NCBI RefSeq assembly: GCF_013280595.1
Contig: NZ_JAAATY010000016.1
Coordinates: 1-64,000, forward strand
Source of the DNA: Kibdelosporangium persicum
Lineage (GTDB): Bacteria; Actinomycetota; Actinomycetes; Mycobacteriales; Pseudonocardiaceae
Reading direction: 5' to 3'
DNA length: 64,000 nt
Shown here: positions 53,290 through 62,302 of the stretch, piece after piece
How the letters are laid out: each line of letters opens with the position of its first letter
Position numbering within the stretch: position 1 is the first letter of the stretch
The notes under the pieces: model-generated
Database searches by the model: none
Seen by the model: the letters and a program-made list of their open reading frames with translations, nothing else
What the model was told of the DNA's origin: nothing
Program-made: the position numbers and the translations under genes

Positions 53290-54933
53290 CTAGTTCTGCT
53301 TGCGTTGCCAGCTGACCGCGGACGCGAACGGCGCGTTCAGCGGAGCGGTCAGGTCACCGGTCGACAGCTCCGCACGGGCGGCGACCGAATCGGCCGACTG
53401 GAACAACGGGACGGCCACCGCTTGGCGCCACAGCCGTGGCTCCACGATGCCGATGGCCTCGGCCAGCGCCATGGACCCGTTCAGGGCGGCGTCGATCGTC
53501 GGCTGGAGGCTCTGGTCGCAGAACCCGGCCAGGTTGCCCGGCGGCGCCTGGGTCGCGTCGGTCGACCGGACCGGGCAGCCGTACACGGAGGCCATCACGG
53601 CGGCCGGGCTGTCGCCGACCGGGCGCGGCGCGATCAGGATGTTCGGGCCCGCCTCCGTCCCGCTCGACCGCATCAGCTGGTCACCGGCCGGGGTGACGAG
53701 TTTGACCTGGACGCCCGCGGCGACGAGCTGCCGCTGCACCTCCTTGGCGACGAGGACGTACGGCTCCTTGTCGGCCGGCGCGCCCAGCGTGACCACCAGA
53801 GGGCGCCCTTCGCGCGTCCAGACGCCCGATACGAGCGAGTAACCGGCCTGGGTGAGCAGGGACTGCGCCGCGGCCGGATCGTGCGCCAGCGGGCCAGTTG
53901 GGCCGTATCCCGCCTGGGACGGCGCGAGCACCAGCGCGTCGGCCCGCACGCTCGGCCCGCCGCCCGTGCCGACCCTGATCACCTCGTCCCGGTCGAGCAG
54001 GTTGACCAGCGCGGTGCGGACCCGGTCATCGGCCAGGTCGGTCCCGGCCGGCCTGAGGAACAGGCTGACGACGGCCGGGCGCGGCGCGGCCTTGACCGTG
54101 ACCTTGTCGCCCAGAGCCTGGAGCATGGCCACGCCGCCGGCGTCGGTCCGGGCGACGACCAGCTGGTCGTGCCCGGTCCGCAGGGCGTCGCTCAGCCCGG
54201 CGGGGTCGGCACGCCGCAGGATCACCCGGTCGGCGACCGCGGGCCGCTCCCAGTACCGCTCGTTGCGTTCGAGCACGATCTCGCCGCGAGGGGCGTCGAG
54301 CTGCTTGATGGAGAACGGCCCGGCCGTGGCCGGGAAGGTGCTCTCCAGAACCTGGTCCCAGCCGCCGGGGGCGTCCTTGAGCAGGTGCGCGGGCAGCAGG
54401 CTGGTGAAGAGGGACCGCCAGCCGGGGTAAGGGGCGGCGAAGGTGACCTGGACGACCTTGCCGCTCTCCTCGGACTTGATGTCGGTGATGAGGCGGTAAC
54501 CGGCCGAGTCGACGCCGCCGGGTTCGTCCCGCATCTGCTCGCGCAGGTAGAGGAAGTCCTCCGCGGCGATCGGAGCACCGTCCGACCAGGCAGCGTCACC
54601 CCTGAGGCGGTAGGTGACGGTGTAGGGCTCGGTCCTGGTGACGTCGGCGGACACCATGAGCGTGCGATCGAGCTGCGGGCTGCCGTCCGGCGCGGTCCGG
54701 AACACGCTCGGCAGCAGCATCGTGGAGAGCGCAGTGGTGATTGTGGACTGATCCGCCAGCACATGCGGGTTGTAACCGCCCGCGATGCTGTCGACCCCGA
54801 CGACGATCTCACCGGGTTTGGCCGCGGACGCCGACGGAACCGGCGGAACCGTGCCCACCACAGGCGGCGGAGGCGTGTTCGAGCAGGCAGTGAGCATCAC
54901 CAGCGCGGCGACAACCGCGGCAGCCATTCGCAC
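53290..54933 (-). CDS. Second family 5 solute-binding lipoprotein
   Basis: 547 residues from GTG at 54933, chosen for GGGGG 9 bases upstream; ATG at 54927 and ATG at 54966 are alternatives. Signal VRMAAAVVAALVMLTACSN with lipobox LTAC. SBP_bac_5 fold (LRGDAAWSDGAPIAAEDFLY). Lies 243 bp upstream of oppA on the same strand and may share the same permease with another ligand range. Confidence 0.88.
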   Translation of the reverse strand: MRMAAAVVAALVMLTACSNTPPPPVVGTVPPVPSASAAKPGEIVVGVDSIAGGYNPHVLADQSTITTALSTMLLPSVFRTAPDGSPQLDRTLMVSADVTRTEPYTVTYRLRGDAAWSDGAPIAAEDFLYLREQMRDEPGGVDSAGYRLITDIKSEESGKVVQVTFAAPYPGWRSLFTSLLPAHLLKDAPGGWDQVLESTFPATAGPFSIKQLDAPRGEIVLERNERYWERPAVADRVILRRADPAGLSDALRTGHDQLVVARTDAGGVAMLQALGDKVTVKAAPRPAVVSLFLRPAGTDLADDRVRTALVNLLDRDEVIRVGTGGGPSVRADALVLAPSQAGYGPTGPLAHDPAAAQSLLTQAGYSLVSGVWTREGRPLVVTLGAPADKEPYVLVAKEVQRQLVAAGVQVKLVTPAGDQLMRSSGTEAGPNILIAPRPVGDSPAAVMASVYGCPVRSTDATQAPPGNLAGFCDQSLQPTIDAALNGSMALAEAIGIVEPRLWRQAVAVPLFQSADSVAARAELSTGDLTAPLNAPFASAVSWQRKQN

Positions 54934-55052
54934 GGCTCGACACCCCCTTGGCGCGGAGGATGCCATTGTCCAAGAACCCACGCACCCGAGTTTTCCAGTC
55001 CGGGCGGCGTCCCGTGGCCGGAACCGGAGCAATTCACAGGATTCCCGAGCCC

Positions 55053-55217
55053 GTGTCCACCATTCCGGCACCCCGTGTCGACCTTTCCGGCACCCCGAGT
55101 TGACCTTTCCGGCACCCCGAGATTCCCGTCACGCTCCGGGCCGGTGGTCTTCACCCTTCCGGAACGTGGTTTCGCGGTGTCGGAACGTGGCTTTCACGAT
55201 GCCGGAAAGGTGGACAC
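55053..55217. repeat. Dispersed intergenic element, copy 2: inverted arrays of 22-bp repeats
   Basis: Same bounds as the copy at 30839: GTGTCCACC at 55053 and GGTGGACAC ending at 55217. Left arm: three 22-bp units starting at 55059, 55081 and 55103 (core TTTCCGGCACCCCGAG). Right arm: related units in reverse direction, more diverged (CGGAACGTGG twice). It lies in the gap between typA and the solute-binding gene. Confidence 0.8.
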
Positions 55218-55227
55218 GACGGTGGGG

Positions 55228-57126
55228 TCAGCCCTGGGTCTTGGCGCGGGACCGAGCCCGGGCCCGCTGAGTGGAGTCCAGGATCAGCTTGCGGACGCGG
55301 ATCGCGTTCGGCGCCACCTCGACGCACTCGTCGCTGGCACAGAACTCCAGCGCCTCCTCCAGGCCCAGCTTCCGGGGCCGTGCGAGGCGCTCGAGCTCGT
55401 CACCGGTGGACGACCGCATGTTGGTCAGCTTCTTCTCCCGCGCCACGTTGACGTCCAGGTCCTCGGCGCGCGGGTTCTCCCCCACGACCATGCCCTCGTA
55501 GGCGTCCTGGCCGGGCTCGACGAAGAACGTGCCGCGGTCGGCGAGCTGGATCATCGCGTACGCGGTGATCGGGCCGGTCCGGTCGGCGACCAGGGAACCG
55601 CTGTGCCGCGTGCGCAGTTCGCCCACCCACGGGAAGTAGCCCTCGAAGACGTGGTTGGCGATGCCGGTGCCGCGCGTCTCGGTGAGGAACTCGGTGCGGA
55701 AACCGATCAGGCCACGGGCCGGGACCACGTACTCCAGGCGGATGCGGCCGGTGCCGTGCCCGCCCATGTGCTCCATCTTGCCCTTGCGTGACGCGAGCAG
55801 CTGCGTGATCGAGCCGAGGTGCTCCTCGGGGGCGTCGATCGTCAGGCGTTCGAACGGCTCGCACAGTTTGCCGTCGATCGTGCGGGTGACCACCTGCGGC
55901 TTGCCGACGGTCAGCTCGAAGCCCTCCCGGCGCATCGTCTCGACGAGGATCGCCAGCGCGAGCTCGCCACGGCCCTGGACCTCCCAGGTGTCCGGGCGCT
56001 CGGTCGGCAGGACCTTCACGCTCACGTTGCCGACGAGCTCGGCGTCCAGCCGGGCCTTGAGCACCCTGGCGGTGAGCTTGGTGCCGCCGTTGCGGCCGGC
56101 CAGCGGCGAGGTGTTCACACCGATGGTCATCGCGATGGCGGGCTCGTCGACGGTGATCCGGGGCAGCGGCACCGGGTTGTCCACGTCGGCGAGGGTGTCG
56201 CCGATGGTGATCTCCGGGATGCCGGAGATGGCCACGAGGTCACCGGCCGCGGCCTCCTCGCCGGGCACCCGGTCAAGGGCCTCGGTGATCAGCAGCTCGG
56301 CGATCCGGACGTTGGCGACCGAGCCGTCCGCGCGGCACCACGCGACGGTCTGGCCCTTGCGCAACCGGCCCGCGTGGATGCGGCACAGCGCGATCCGGCC
56401 GAGGAAGCTGGACGCGTCGAGGTTGGTGACGAGCGCCTGCAACGGCGCTTCGGGGTCGCCGGTCGGCGACGGGATGTGCCGCAGCAACACGTCGAACAAC
56501 GGGTCAAGGTTCTCGCTGTCCGGCAGGCCACCGTCGGCTGGCTGTGTCAGCGACGCACGGCCCGCCCGCGCGGAGGCGTAGACGACCGGCAGGTCCAGCA
56601 CGGCGTCGAGGTCTTCCAGCTCCAGTTCGCCTGCCAGGTCGAGCAGCAGGTCGTGGCTCTCGCTGACGACCTCCTCGATCCGGGCGTCCGGGCGGTCCAC
56701 CTTGTTCACCACGAGCACCACCGGCAGGCCGGCGGCCAGCGCCTTGCGCAGCACGAAGCGGGTCTGCGGCAGCGGGCCCTCGCTGGCGTCGACGAGCAGC
56801 AGCACGCCGTCCACCATGGCCAGGCCGCGCTCGACCTCACCGCCGAAGTCGGCGTGCCCGGGGGTGTCGACCACGTTGATGGTCACCACGCCGTCCGGGG
56901 TCTGCCTGCGTACGGCCGTGTTCTTGGCCAGGATCGTGATGCCCTTCTCCCGCTCGAGCTCGCCGGAGTCCATCACGCGGTCGACCACCTCGGCGCGTTC
57001 GGCGAAGGCGCCGGACTGGCGCAGCATGGCGTCGACGAGAGTGGTCTTGCCGTGGTCGACGTGCGCCACAATGGCGACGTTGCGCAGGTCCGTCCTGGTC
57101 CTGCTGGCAGTGGCCGATGCGGGCAC
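55228..57126 (-). CDS. typA: Ribosome-associated GTPase TypA/BipA
   Basis: 632 residues from GTG at 57126 (AGGAG 7 bases upstream). G1 [15 protein letters not shown]3 [17 protein letters not shown]4 NKVDRPDA; then EF-G-like domains and the BipA-specific C-terminal part. Translation factor of the EF-G group, involved in ribosome assembly and stress. Counterpart of Rv1165. A longer form to 57228 is possible but would overlap the regulatory motifs. Confidence 0.96.
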   Translation of the reverse strand: MPASATASRTRTDLRNVAIVAHVDHGKTTLVDAMLRQSGAFAERAEVVDRVMDSGELEREKGITILAKNTAVRRQTPDGVVTINVVDTPGHADFGGEVERGLAMVDGVLLLVDASEGPLPQTRFVLRKALAAGLPVVLVVNKVDRPDARIEEVVSESHDLLLDLAGELELEDLDAVLDLPVVYASARAGRASLTQPADGGLPDSENLDPLFDVLLRHIPSPTGDPEAPLQALVTNLDASSFLGRIALCRIHAGRLRKGQTVAWCRADGSVANVRIAELLITEALDRVPGEEAAAGDLVAISGIPEITIGDTLADVDNPVPLPRITVDEPAIAMTIGVNTSPLAGRNGGTKLTARVLKARLDAELVGNVSVKVLPTERPDTWEVQGRGELALAILVETMRREGFELTVGKPQVVTRTIDGKLCEPFERLTIDAPEEHLGSITQLLASRKGKMEHMGGHGTGRIRLEYVVPARGLIGFRTEFLTETRGTGIANHVFEGYFPWVGELRTRHSGSLVADRTGPITAYAMIQLADRGTFFVEPGQDAYEGMVVGENPRAEDLDVNVAREKKLTNMRSSTGDELERLARPRKLGLEEALEFCASDECVEVAPNAIRVRKLILDSTQRARARSRAKTQG

Positions 57127-57192
57127 GCGAGAGCTCCTGTACCTCAAGTTACGGGGATGGCCCCACGCTTGCATGCGGACGAGGCCCACCGG

Positions 57193-57211
57193 AAAGGTTA
57201 CCCTGACCTGA
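57193..57211. promoter_or_regulatory. DtxR/IdeR-like iron box candidate 1
   Basis: AAAGGTTACCCTGACCTGA matches the IdeR/DtxR consensus TTAGGTTAGSCTAACCTAA at 14 of 19 positions by hand alignment. It lies 67 bp upstream of the typA start. Confidence 0.4.
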
Positions 57212-57240
57212 GGTGTGATCAGCCGCACAGGACGATCAAG

Positions 57241-57259
57241 GAAGGTTAACCTAGCCTTA
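57241..57259. promoter_or_regulatory. DtxR/IdeR-like iron box candidate 2
   Basis: GAAGGTTAACCTAGCCTTA matches the same consensus at 14 of 19 positions. It ends 31 bp before the small Cys-rich gene. AAGGTTA is shared with the first box, 48 bp away. Confidence 0.4.
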
Positions 57260-57290
57260 CTTCAACTCGTCAGCCGAGGTTGGAGCGCGT

Positions 57291-57470
57291 GTGGGCAAGA
57301 AGAAGATCAAGGCCAAGTACGTGGGCAAGACGCCCGCGGAAACCGTGCGCAACCTGATGAAGGCGGGCAAGGTCAAGAAGAAGTGCTGCAAGTCGAAGGA
57401 CCGCTGCGGCAAGTGCCCGGTCCTCGCCCTGCGCCGGGCCAAGGACGCCCAGGCCACGAAGGCCGCCTGA
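57291..57470 (+). CDS. Small Lys/Cys-rich actinobacterial protein
   Basis: 59 residues from GTG at 57291: very basic N-terminus (VGKKKIKAKYVGKTPAET), then CCKSKDRCGKCP, a CCx5CxxC cluster that could bind zinc or a metal cluster. Similar short proteins are widespread in actinobacteria; their function is unknown to me. Divergent from typA, with two iron-box-like motifs between. Basic character suggests RNA or ribosome binding. Confidence 0.8.
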   Translation: MGKKKIKAKYVGKTPAETVRNLMKAGKVKKKCCKSKDRCGKCPVLALRRAKDAQATKAA

Positions 57471-57667
57471 CCGTTCCCCCAGAGTTCATCTCGTGACGCA
57501 CGCCGCTCCCGCGCACCGTCGGCGCCGGCGAACCGAGCCGGAGTTCGGCACGGGAAAGTAAAAAGTCGTTCACAAGCCCATTTCCGGATGACCGGCCCGG
57601 ACCGGCTTGAGGCGGTCGATCCGGGCAGTTCGGTGCGTACCGAAATATGACGAACCGACACTTTTCA

Positions 57668-57967
57668 CTAACCGACGAGCGCCTCGTTGACCTTGGCGAG
57701 TTCCGGCGCCGTGCGGGTGGCCTCGAACTCGACCACCTCGTGCTGGACCATCCGTGCGGTGTGCAACGGATCCGTGGCCAGCATGGCTTCCAGCTTCACC
57801 CGGGGCATCGGCCGGGCGATGATCACCCGCCCGGTCCGCTCGGGACGGCGGCCCGAACACAGAAAGTGCCCGGCGTCGTAGTGCCTGCTGAGCCATTCCA
57901 TGTGATCGGGCAGCAGATAGTCGATCTCTTCAATTGGCGCTTTGTAAGCGAGCATCACGATGTACAT
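57668..57967 (-). CDS. YCII-related domain protein
   Basis: 99 residues, MYIVMLAYKAPIEEIDYLLPDH at the start and HYDAGHFLCSGRRPERTGRVII with the conserved His-Asp environment of the YciI fold. Ferredoxin-like small protein; role unknown. Confidence 0.9.
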   Translation of the reverse strand: MYIVMLAYKAPIEEIDYLLPDHMEWLSRHYDAGHFLCSGRRPERTGRVIIARPMPRVKLEAMLATDPLHTARMVQHEVVEFEATRTAPELAKVNEALVG

Positions 57968-58058
57968 GCGATTTACGGTACGCCCGGGACAGCACAACAG
58001 GAATGACGTCCGAGCGGCATATACGCGTTCTTTATGTGTCCCTGCTACCCTCGGTGTC

Positions 58059-58118
58059 ATGCACAGCAACCCCGGGATGTGGTGGGCCGCGAGAGGCGGC
58101 CGACCGACCGTGCGCTGA
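58059..58118 (+). CDS. trpS leader peptide with tandem Trp codons
   Basis: MHSNPGMWWAARGGRPTVR, 19 residues, ATG 58059, two adjacent TGG codons at 58080-58085, TGA at 58116. No ribosome site; a -10-like TACCCT lies close, so translation may be leaderless. Placed exactly as needed for ribosome-mediated attenuation of trpS. Confidence 0.85.
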   Translation: MHSNPGMWWAARGGRPTVR

Positions 58119-58165
58119 CTGTGCACGCCAGCCAAGGGCCGCCCCGACCGGGCGGCCTTCTTTGT
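58085..58165 (+). promoter_or_regulatory. Tryptophan attenuator of trpS
   Basis: Four strands: GGCCGC (58085-58090), GGCGGCC (58095-58101), GGCCGCC (58137-58143), GGGCGGCC (58150-58157). 1:2 and 3:4 pair when Trp-tRNA is plentiful; 3:4 (GGCCGCCC/GGGCGGCC, loop CGACC, then TTCTTTGTGT) is the terminator. When the ribosome stalls on the TGG codons, which overlap strand 1, strand 2 pairs with strand 3 and transcription continues. Confidence 0.88.
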
Positions 58166-58208
58166 GTCTCCCTGCCGGCGGCGGCCAAGCCGAGAGAGGG
58201 AGGACATC

Positions 58209-59174
58209 ATGACCAGACTGTCCGGGATGACACCGTCCGGGCGTGCACACTTGGGCAACTACCTGGGGGCAGTCCGCCGGTGGGCACGCGAGGGCGCCGA
58301 GGACGACCTGTACTTCGTCAGCGACATGCACGCGATGACAACGGCGTACAACCCGCAACGGCTGAGAGCGCTGAGCCGGGAAATGCTGGCGGTGCTGATC
58401 GGCTCGGGCATCAAACCGGAGCGTGTCTTCGTGCAGTCGGACATCGCGAGCCAGTTGACCACGCTGACCTGGGTGCTGGAGTGCACGTGCACGTTCGGCG
58501 AGGTGTCCAGGATGATCCAGTTCAAGGAGAAGTCCGCGGGCACCAAGACGGTCCGGCTGGGCCTGCTGACGTACCCGGTGCTGATGGCGTCCGACATCCT
58601 GCTGCCCGGGGCGGCCGAGGTCCCGGTCGGCGAGGACCAGGCGCAGCACGTGGAACTGGCACGGGTGCTGGCACGGCGGTTCAACAGCACGTACGGCGAA
58701 GCGTTCGTGGTGCCGCGCGCGGTCACGCCGACGGTCGCGGCGCGGATTCGTGACCTGGCCAACCCCGACCGCAAGATGGCCAAGTCCACCCGTGACGAGG
58801 CCGGAGTGGTGTTCGTGCTGGACAACCCGGACATGATCCGCCGCAAGTTCCGGCGCGCGGTGACCGACACCGCCGACCGGGTCGAGTACCGGCCGGACGA
58901 GCAGCCGGGTGTGGCGAACCTGCTGGAGATCCTCGGCGCGTGCACCGGCCGGTCGCCGCAGCAGGCCGCGACGGGCATCGACTCCTACCGTGTGCTGAAG
59001 GAGACCGTGGCCGACGCCGTCATCGAGGAACTGCGGGACGTGCAAAAACGTACGGAGGACCTGCTGGGTGATCCGGCCGAGCTCGACCGGATCCGGGCGA
59101 CCGGGGCCCAGCGGGCCGCGGAGCGCGGCCGTCACCGGCTGGAGTCCGTGCTGCGGCTGGCCGGTCTCGGTTGA
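58209..59174 (+). CDS. trpS: Tryptophanyl-tRNA synthetase
   Basis: 321 residues from ATG at 58209, with GAGGGAGGAC upstream. Class I motifs: HIGH variant GRAHLGNYLGA and KMSKS variant KMAKSTRDE; DMHAMT contains the active-site His seen in bacterial TrpRS. The attenuator in front recalls Streptomyces TrpRS1 (SCO3334), an auxiliary indolmycin-resistant enzyme with the same mode of control, so this may be a second TrpRS rather than the only one. Confidence 0.93.
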   Translation: MTRLSGMTPSGRAHLGNYLGAVRRWAREGAEDDLYFVSDMHAMTTAYNPQRLRALSREMLAVLIGSGIKPERVFVQSDIASQLTTLTWVLECTCTFGEVSRMIQFKEKSAGTKTVRLGLLTYPVLMASDILLPGAAEVPVGEDQAQHVELARVLARRFNSTYGEAFVVPRAVTPTVAARIRDLANPDRKMAKSTRDEAGVVFVLDNPDMIRRKFRRAVTDTADRVEYRPDEQPGVANLLEILGACTGRSPQQAATGIDSYRVLKETVADAVIEELRDVQKRTEDLLGDPAELDRIRATGAQRAAERGRHRLESVLRLAGLG

Positions 59175-59177
59175 AGA

Positions 59178-59900
59178 TCACGTGCCCTCGTGGGTGCCCG
59201 CATCCACGAGGGCACGGAACACCGGCAGCAGGATGCGGTCCGCGGGCAGCCAGTCCACGTCGCCGAGTTCGTCCCGGCTGAGCCAGCGCACCGCCTCGTG
59301 CTCGACCGCCTTGGGTTCGCCGTCGGTCGTCGCCTGGTAGATCCGCAGCAGTTTGCCCCCGGGCAGCACGACATCCGGCCCGGCCGCCTCGCCGGGTGAC
59401 ACGTCGACGCCCAGTTCTTCCCGGCATTCCCGGCGGACGGCGTCCTGGTCGCTCTCCCCCGGCTCCACGCGGCCGCCCGGCAGTTCCCACATCCCCGCGA
59501 TCTCGGCGGGAAAAGCCCGCCGCTGAGCCAGAATCCGGCCGTCCCGGACAATCGCGGTGCCGACGATCACGGGCGCGCCGGTCAGTTCCACGGCCCGCGC
59601 ACGAGTCGACTCGGCGACCGAGCCGAGCAACGACAACACCGGGCGGCGTACCGCGATGCCGTCCACGAAAGCGTTGGGCGACAACCACGAGAGCTCACAC
59701 GTGAGCAACGTCCCGGCCTCGGTCGATGCGCACTTCCCGGTCAGCCGCGCGGCGCGGAACGGCCTGCCCGGCAGGACCGCGGCGATCATGTCGTCGGACA
59801 CCGAGACCACGTGCGCACGTTTGGACGCGAGCTCGATGAACGCGCCCGCCACCGTGCGTGCGGGCGCGTCGATCAACGCGGTGGTTCGCAGCGCGGGCAT
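59178..59900 (-). CDS. Nudix hydrolase with N-terminal SRPBCC-like domain
   Basis: 240 residues. The C-terminal half has a full Nudix box (GGRVEPGESDQDAVRRECREELGV), MutT-like, for hydrolysis of oxidised or other nucleoside triphosphates. The N-terminal 100 residues (TTALIDAPARTVAGAFIE ... CASTEAGTLLTCELSW) look like a polyketide cyclase/SRPBCC helix-grip fold. The fusion is unusual. One base overlap with the TetR gene. Confidence 0.85.
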   Translation of the reverse strand: MPALRTTALIDAPARTVAGAFIELASKRAHVVSVSDDMIAAVLPGRPFRAARLTGKCASTEAGTLLTCELSWLSPNAFVDGIAVRRPVLSLLGSVAESTRARAVELTGAPVIVGTAIVRDGRILAQRRAFPAEIAGMWELPGGRVEPGESDQDAVRRECREELGVDVSPGEAAGPDVVLPGGKLLRIYQATTDGEPKAVEHEAVRWLSRDELGDVDWLPADRILLPVFRALVDAGTHEGT

Positions 59901-60490
59901 CAGATGCGTACCAACGGAAGGAAGACCTGGTCGACGATCTCCTCGATCGTCTCGTCCGGAACGGCGGGGCCACCGCCGTGCTGCAGGATCTCGTTGCGCA
60001 TCAGGTCCAGCGGCAGGGTGCGCAGGCGTTCCGGCAGATCACCGCGGACCTCGCCGCGTGCCTCGGCTCGTTCCAGAATCCCGTGCATCTGCTTGGGTTT
60101 CATCATCGAGAGGCGTTCCCGGATCTTGCGGCGCAGGTCGTCGTTCATGCCCGCGTCGGCCAGCACACCGAACACCAGGTGCAGCATGGCGGGCGTGGCG
60201 CGGTCGGCCGTCCGCCGCAGCAACGTGATGACGTCCGTGCGCAGGCTGCCGGTGTCCGGCACTTCCAGCTCGGCCGCGGCGAACCGGAAGTAGGCGTCGA
60301 TGATCAGGTCGGCCCGGCCGGTCCACCGCCGGTAGAGCGCCGCTTTGCTGGTGCGCGCCCGGATGGCGATGCGCTCCATGCTCACCGCGGTGTAGCCGAC
60401 TTCGGCCAGCTCGTCGACGGCCGCGCGCATGATCGCCTCCTCGAGCGCCTCACCGCGTCTGCGCGGACCCTTCCGATGATCGACCTGCAC
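59900..60490 (-). CDS. TetR-family transcriptional regulator
   Basis: 196 residues from GTG at 60490 (VQVDHRKGPRRRGEAL). HTH ELAEVGYTAVSMERIAIRARTSKAALYRRW, then a TetR_C-type ligand domain. Stop overlaps the Nudix gene start, so both are one operon. Targets unknown. Confidence 0.92.
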   Translation of the reverse strand: MQVDHRKGPRRRGEALEEAIMRAAVDELAEVGYTAVSMERIAIRARTSKAALYRRWTGRADLIIDAYFRFAAAELEVPDTGSLRTDVITLLRRTADRATPAMLHLVFGVLADAGMNDDLRRKIRERLSMMKPKQMHGILERAEARGEVRGDLPERLRTLPLDLMRNEILQHGGGPAVPDETIEEIVDQVFLPLVRI

Positions 60491-60775
60491 CCGGCGAAGT
60501 GTAGTCCCGGATCGCGGAAAGAAGGCGATGACCTGGCGTTTTGCCCTACCGGCCAGCGCCATCCGCCGCGCTGCGAGATCGGCACCCGCACACCCGGCGG
60601 CCTCCGGCCCCCGAAATCCAGCGTAGCGGTGGGTACCGACGATCCCGGCCCCGTCAAGATCCATTGGCCGCGGTTTGTCCACAGATCCCGTATCGGGACG
60701 ACGCCGTGGCCCGGTTTTCCTGACATTGTCCTGACGAAGGCGTCCGACGGCCGGGAGTAGTGGTAGGAGTGGGAT
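60491..60775. other. Non-coding region between TetR and ferredoxin genes
   Basis: 285 bp without a convincing gene; holds the divergent promoters of TetR and the ferredoxin. I see no strong repeats. Confidence 0.5.
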
Positions 60776-60970
60776 ATGCACGTAGAAGGTGACCGTGATG
60801 TGTGCGTCGGCGCGGGGATGTGTGTGCTGACCGCACCCGAGGTGTTCGATCAGGACGACGAGGGCATCGTGCAGGTGCTGCACCCGGTGCCGAGCGCGGA
60901 CGAGGAGAACGTGGTCCGGCAGGCCGCCACGTTGTGCCCGTCGGGAGCGGTGAAGCTCAGCTCAGACTGA
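60776..60970 (+). CDS. Small 3Fe-4S ferredoxin (P450-partner type)
   Basis: 64 residues. CVGAGMC (Cys 10 and 16) with the distal Cys in LCPSGAV gives three ligands and so a 3Fe-4S cluster, as in ferredoxins that serve cytochromes P450. No P450 gene is in the window. Convergent with the histidine kinase gene, 3 bp apart. Confidence 0.9.
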   Translation: MHVEGDRDVCVGAGMCVLTAPEVFDQDDEGIVQVLHPVPSADEENVVRQAATLCPSGAVKLSSD

Positions 60971-60973
60971 TCA

Positions 60974-62302
60974 TCACACGGACTTCCACCGGACCTGGAA
61001 CCGTGCGCCGCCGTCCGGGGACTCGGTGACCAGGACCGATCCGCCACGCCGTCGCACGAGTTCGGCGACCAGGGCGAGCCCCAGGCCGGACCCACCGGTC
61101 TGCCTCGCCCGGTCGTCCTGGACCCGGTAGAACCGGTCGAACACCTTCTCGCGGTGTTCCGGCGCGACACCGGGACCGTCGTCGTCCACAACCAACCGCA
61201 TGAATCCGCCCGCGGGCAACACCCCGACGGTGACTTGGGCGCGCGCGTACAGCACCGCGTTGCGCAACAGGTTGTCCAGGACAAGGTCCACTTCGGCCGG
61301 TGCGGCCAGCACCCACGCCGATCCGGTCGGCGCCTGCAACGTCACGCGGGGCGTTTCGCTGGTGCACCGGGAGATCGCCGCCTCGGCTGCGGCCACCAGG
61401 TCGACCGGCTGGGCGATCGGCAGCTCGCCCGCGTCCGACCGGGCGAGCGTGAGCAAGCCATCCACCAAAGTGGACAGCCGTTCGGACTCGTGCACGATGT
61501 CGGCCAGAACTTCCTGCGACAGCACGGGATCCGGGTTCGCCACGGCCACCTCGGCCTGGACCCGGATGGACGTGACCGGCGAGCGCAGCTCGTGCGCGGC
61601 GTCCCCGGTGAACCGCCGCAGACGCTCGGTCGCCTCGTCCCGGCGATCCAGCAGACCGTTCAACGCACCGGCCAACGAATGCAACTCGTCATGGGCGTCC
61701 GGCAAGGGCAAGCGTTCTCCGGCAGGCAGTCGCGCCGCAGCCAGCCGCATGCGTTCCACCGGCCGCAAGGAGGACCGCACGGCGAACCACGTGGCGACCC
61801 CGGTGGCGGTCGCGCCGAGCACACCGGCGATCAACAGCCAGTTCAGGCCGTGTCGTTGTGCCTGCTGGTAGCCGGCGAGACCGGCGCCCGCGACCACGAG
61901 CCGTTGCTGGCCGTTGGGTGCGGTGACGACCGTGCCGATCCAGCGCGTCGGCGGGTCGTCGGAGTACTGCAGGACCGGCTCCGCGCCTTTCAAGTCCCGG
62001 ATCGCCCAGTCCCTCAACCCCGGATCAAGCCCGCCGTCCTGCGGCTGGCCTGCCGTGTCGAGCACTCTGACCTGCACGTACGGCTTGTCGGGAGCCGGTG
62101 TGCGGCCCGCGGCGACGTCCGCGATCGCGGCGTCGAGGATCGGTTGCAGCTCACGGTCCGCCGAGTCGATCAGCAGGCTGCCGATCCGGCCACCGGAGTA
62201 CCAGGCCAGCGCCAGCAGGATGACCAGAGTCGCCGCCGTGGCCATGGTCGCGATCCGGAACCGGATGGATCGCCGGAACCAGGCTTCCTTGAGCTTATTC
62301 AC
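60974..62302 (-). CDS. Sensor histidine kinase
   Basis: 442 residues: membrane helix at 15-37, an extracellular sensor of about 110 residues, a second helix (LNWLLIAGVLGATATGVATWF), HAMP, the H-box FTGDAAHELRSPVTSIR, and the ATPase domain with N-box LVLDNLLRNAVLYA and G-boxes DDDGPGV and GGSGLGLALV. GTG start overlapping the response regulator stop (GTGA). Signal unknown. Confidence 0.94.
   Translation of the reverse strand: MNKLKEAWFRRSIRFRIATMATAATLVILLALAWYSGGRIGSLLIDSADRELQPILDAAIADVAAGRTPAPDKPYVQVRVLDTAGQPQDGGLDPGLRDWAIRDLKGAEPVLQYSDDPPTRWIGTVVTAPNGQQRLVVAGAGLAGYQQAQRHGLNWLLIAGVLGATATGVATWFAVRSSLRPVERMRLAAARLPAGERLPLPDAHDELHSLAGALNGLLDRRDEATERLRRFTGDAAHELRSPVTSIRVQAEVAVANPDPVLSQEVLADIVHESERLSTLVDGLLTLARSDAGELPIAQPVDLVAAAEAAISRCTSETPRVTLQAPTGSAWVLAAPAEVDLVLDNLLRNAVLYARAQVTVGVLPAGGFMRLVVDDDGPGVAPEHREKVFDRFYRVQDDRARQTGGSGLGLALVAELVRRRGGSVLVTESPDGGARFQVRWKSV

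Noticed and set aside
53305-55791. Very long + strand open frame (828 codons)
   Set aside because: Runs antisense across the lipoprotein gene, the repeat element and typA; lacks any domain and reflects GC-rich codon bias.
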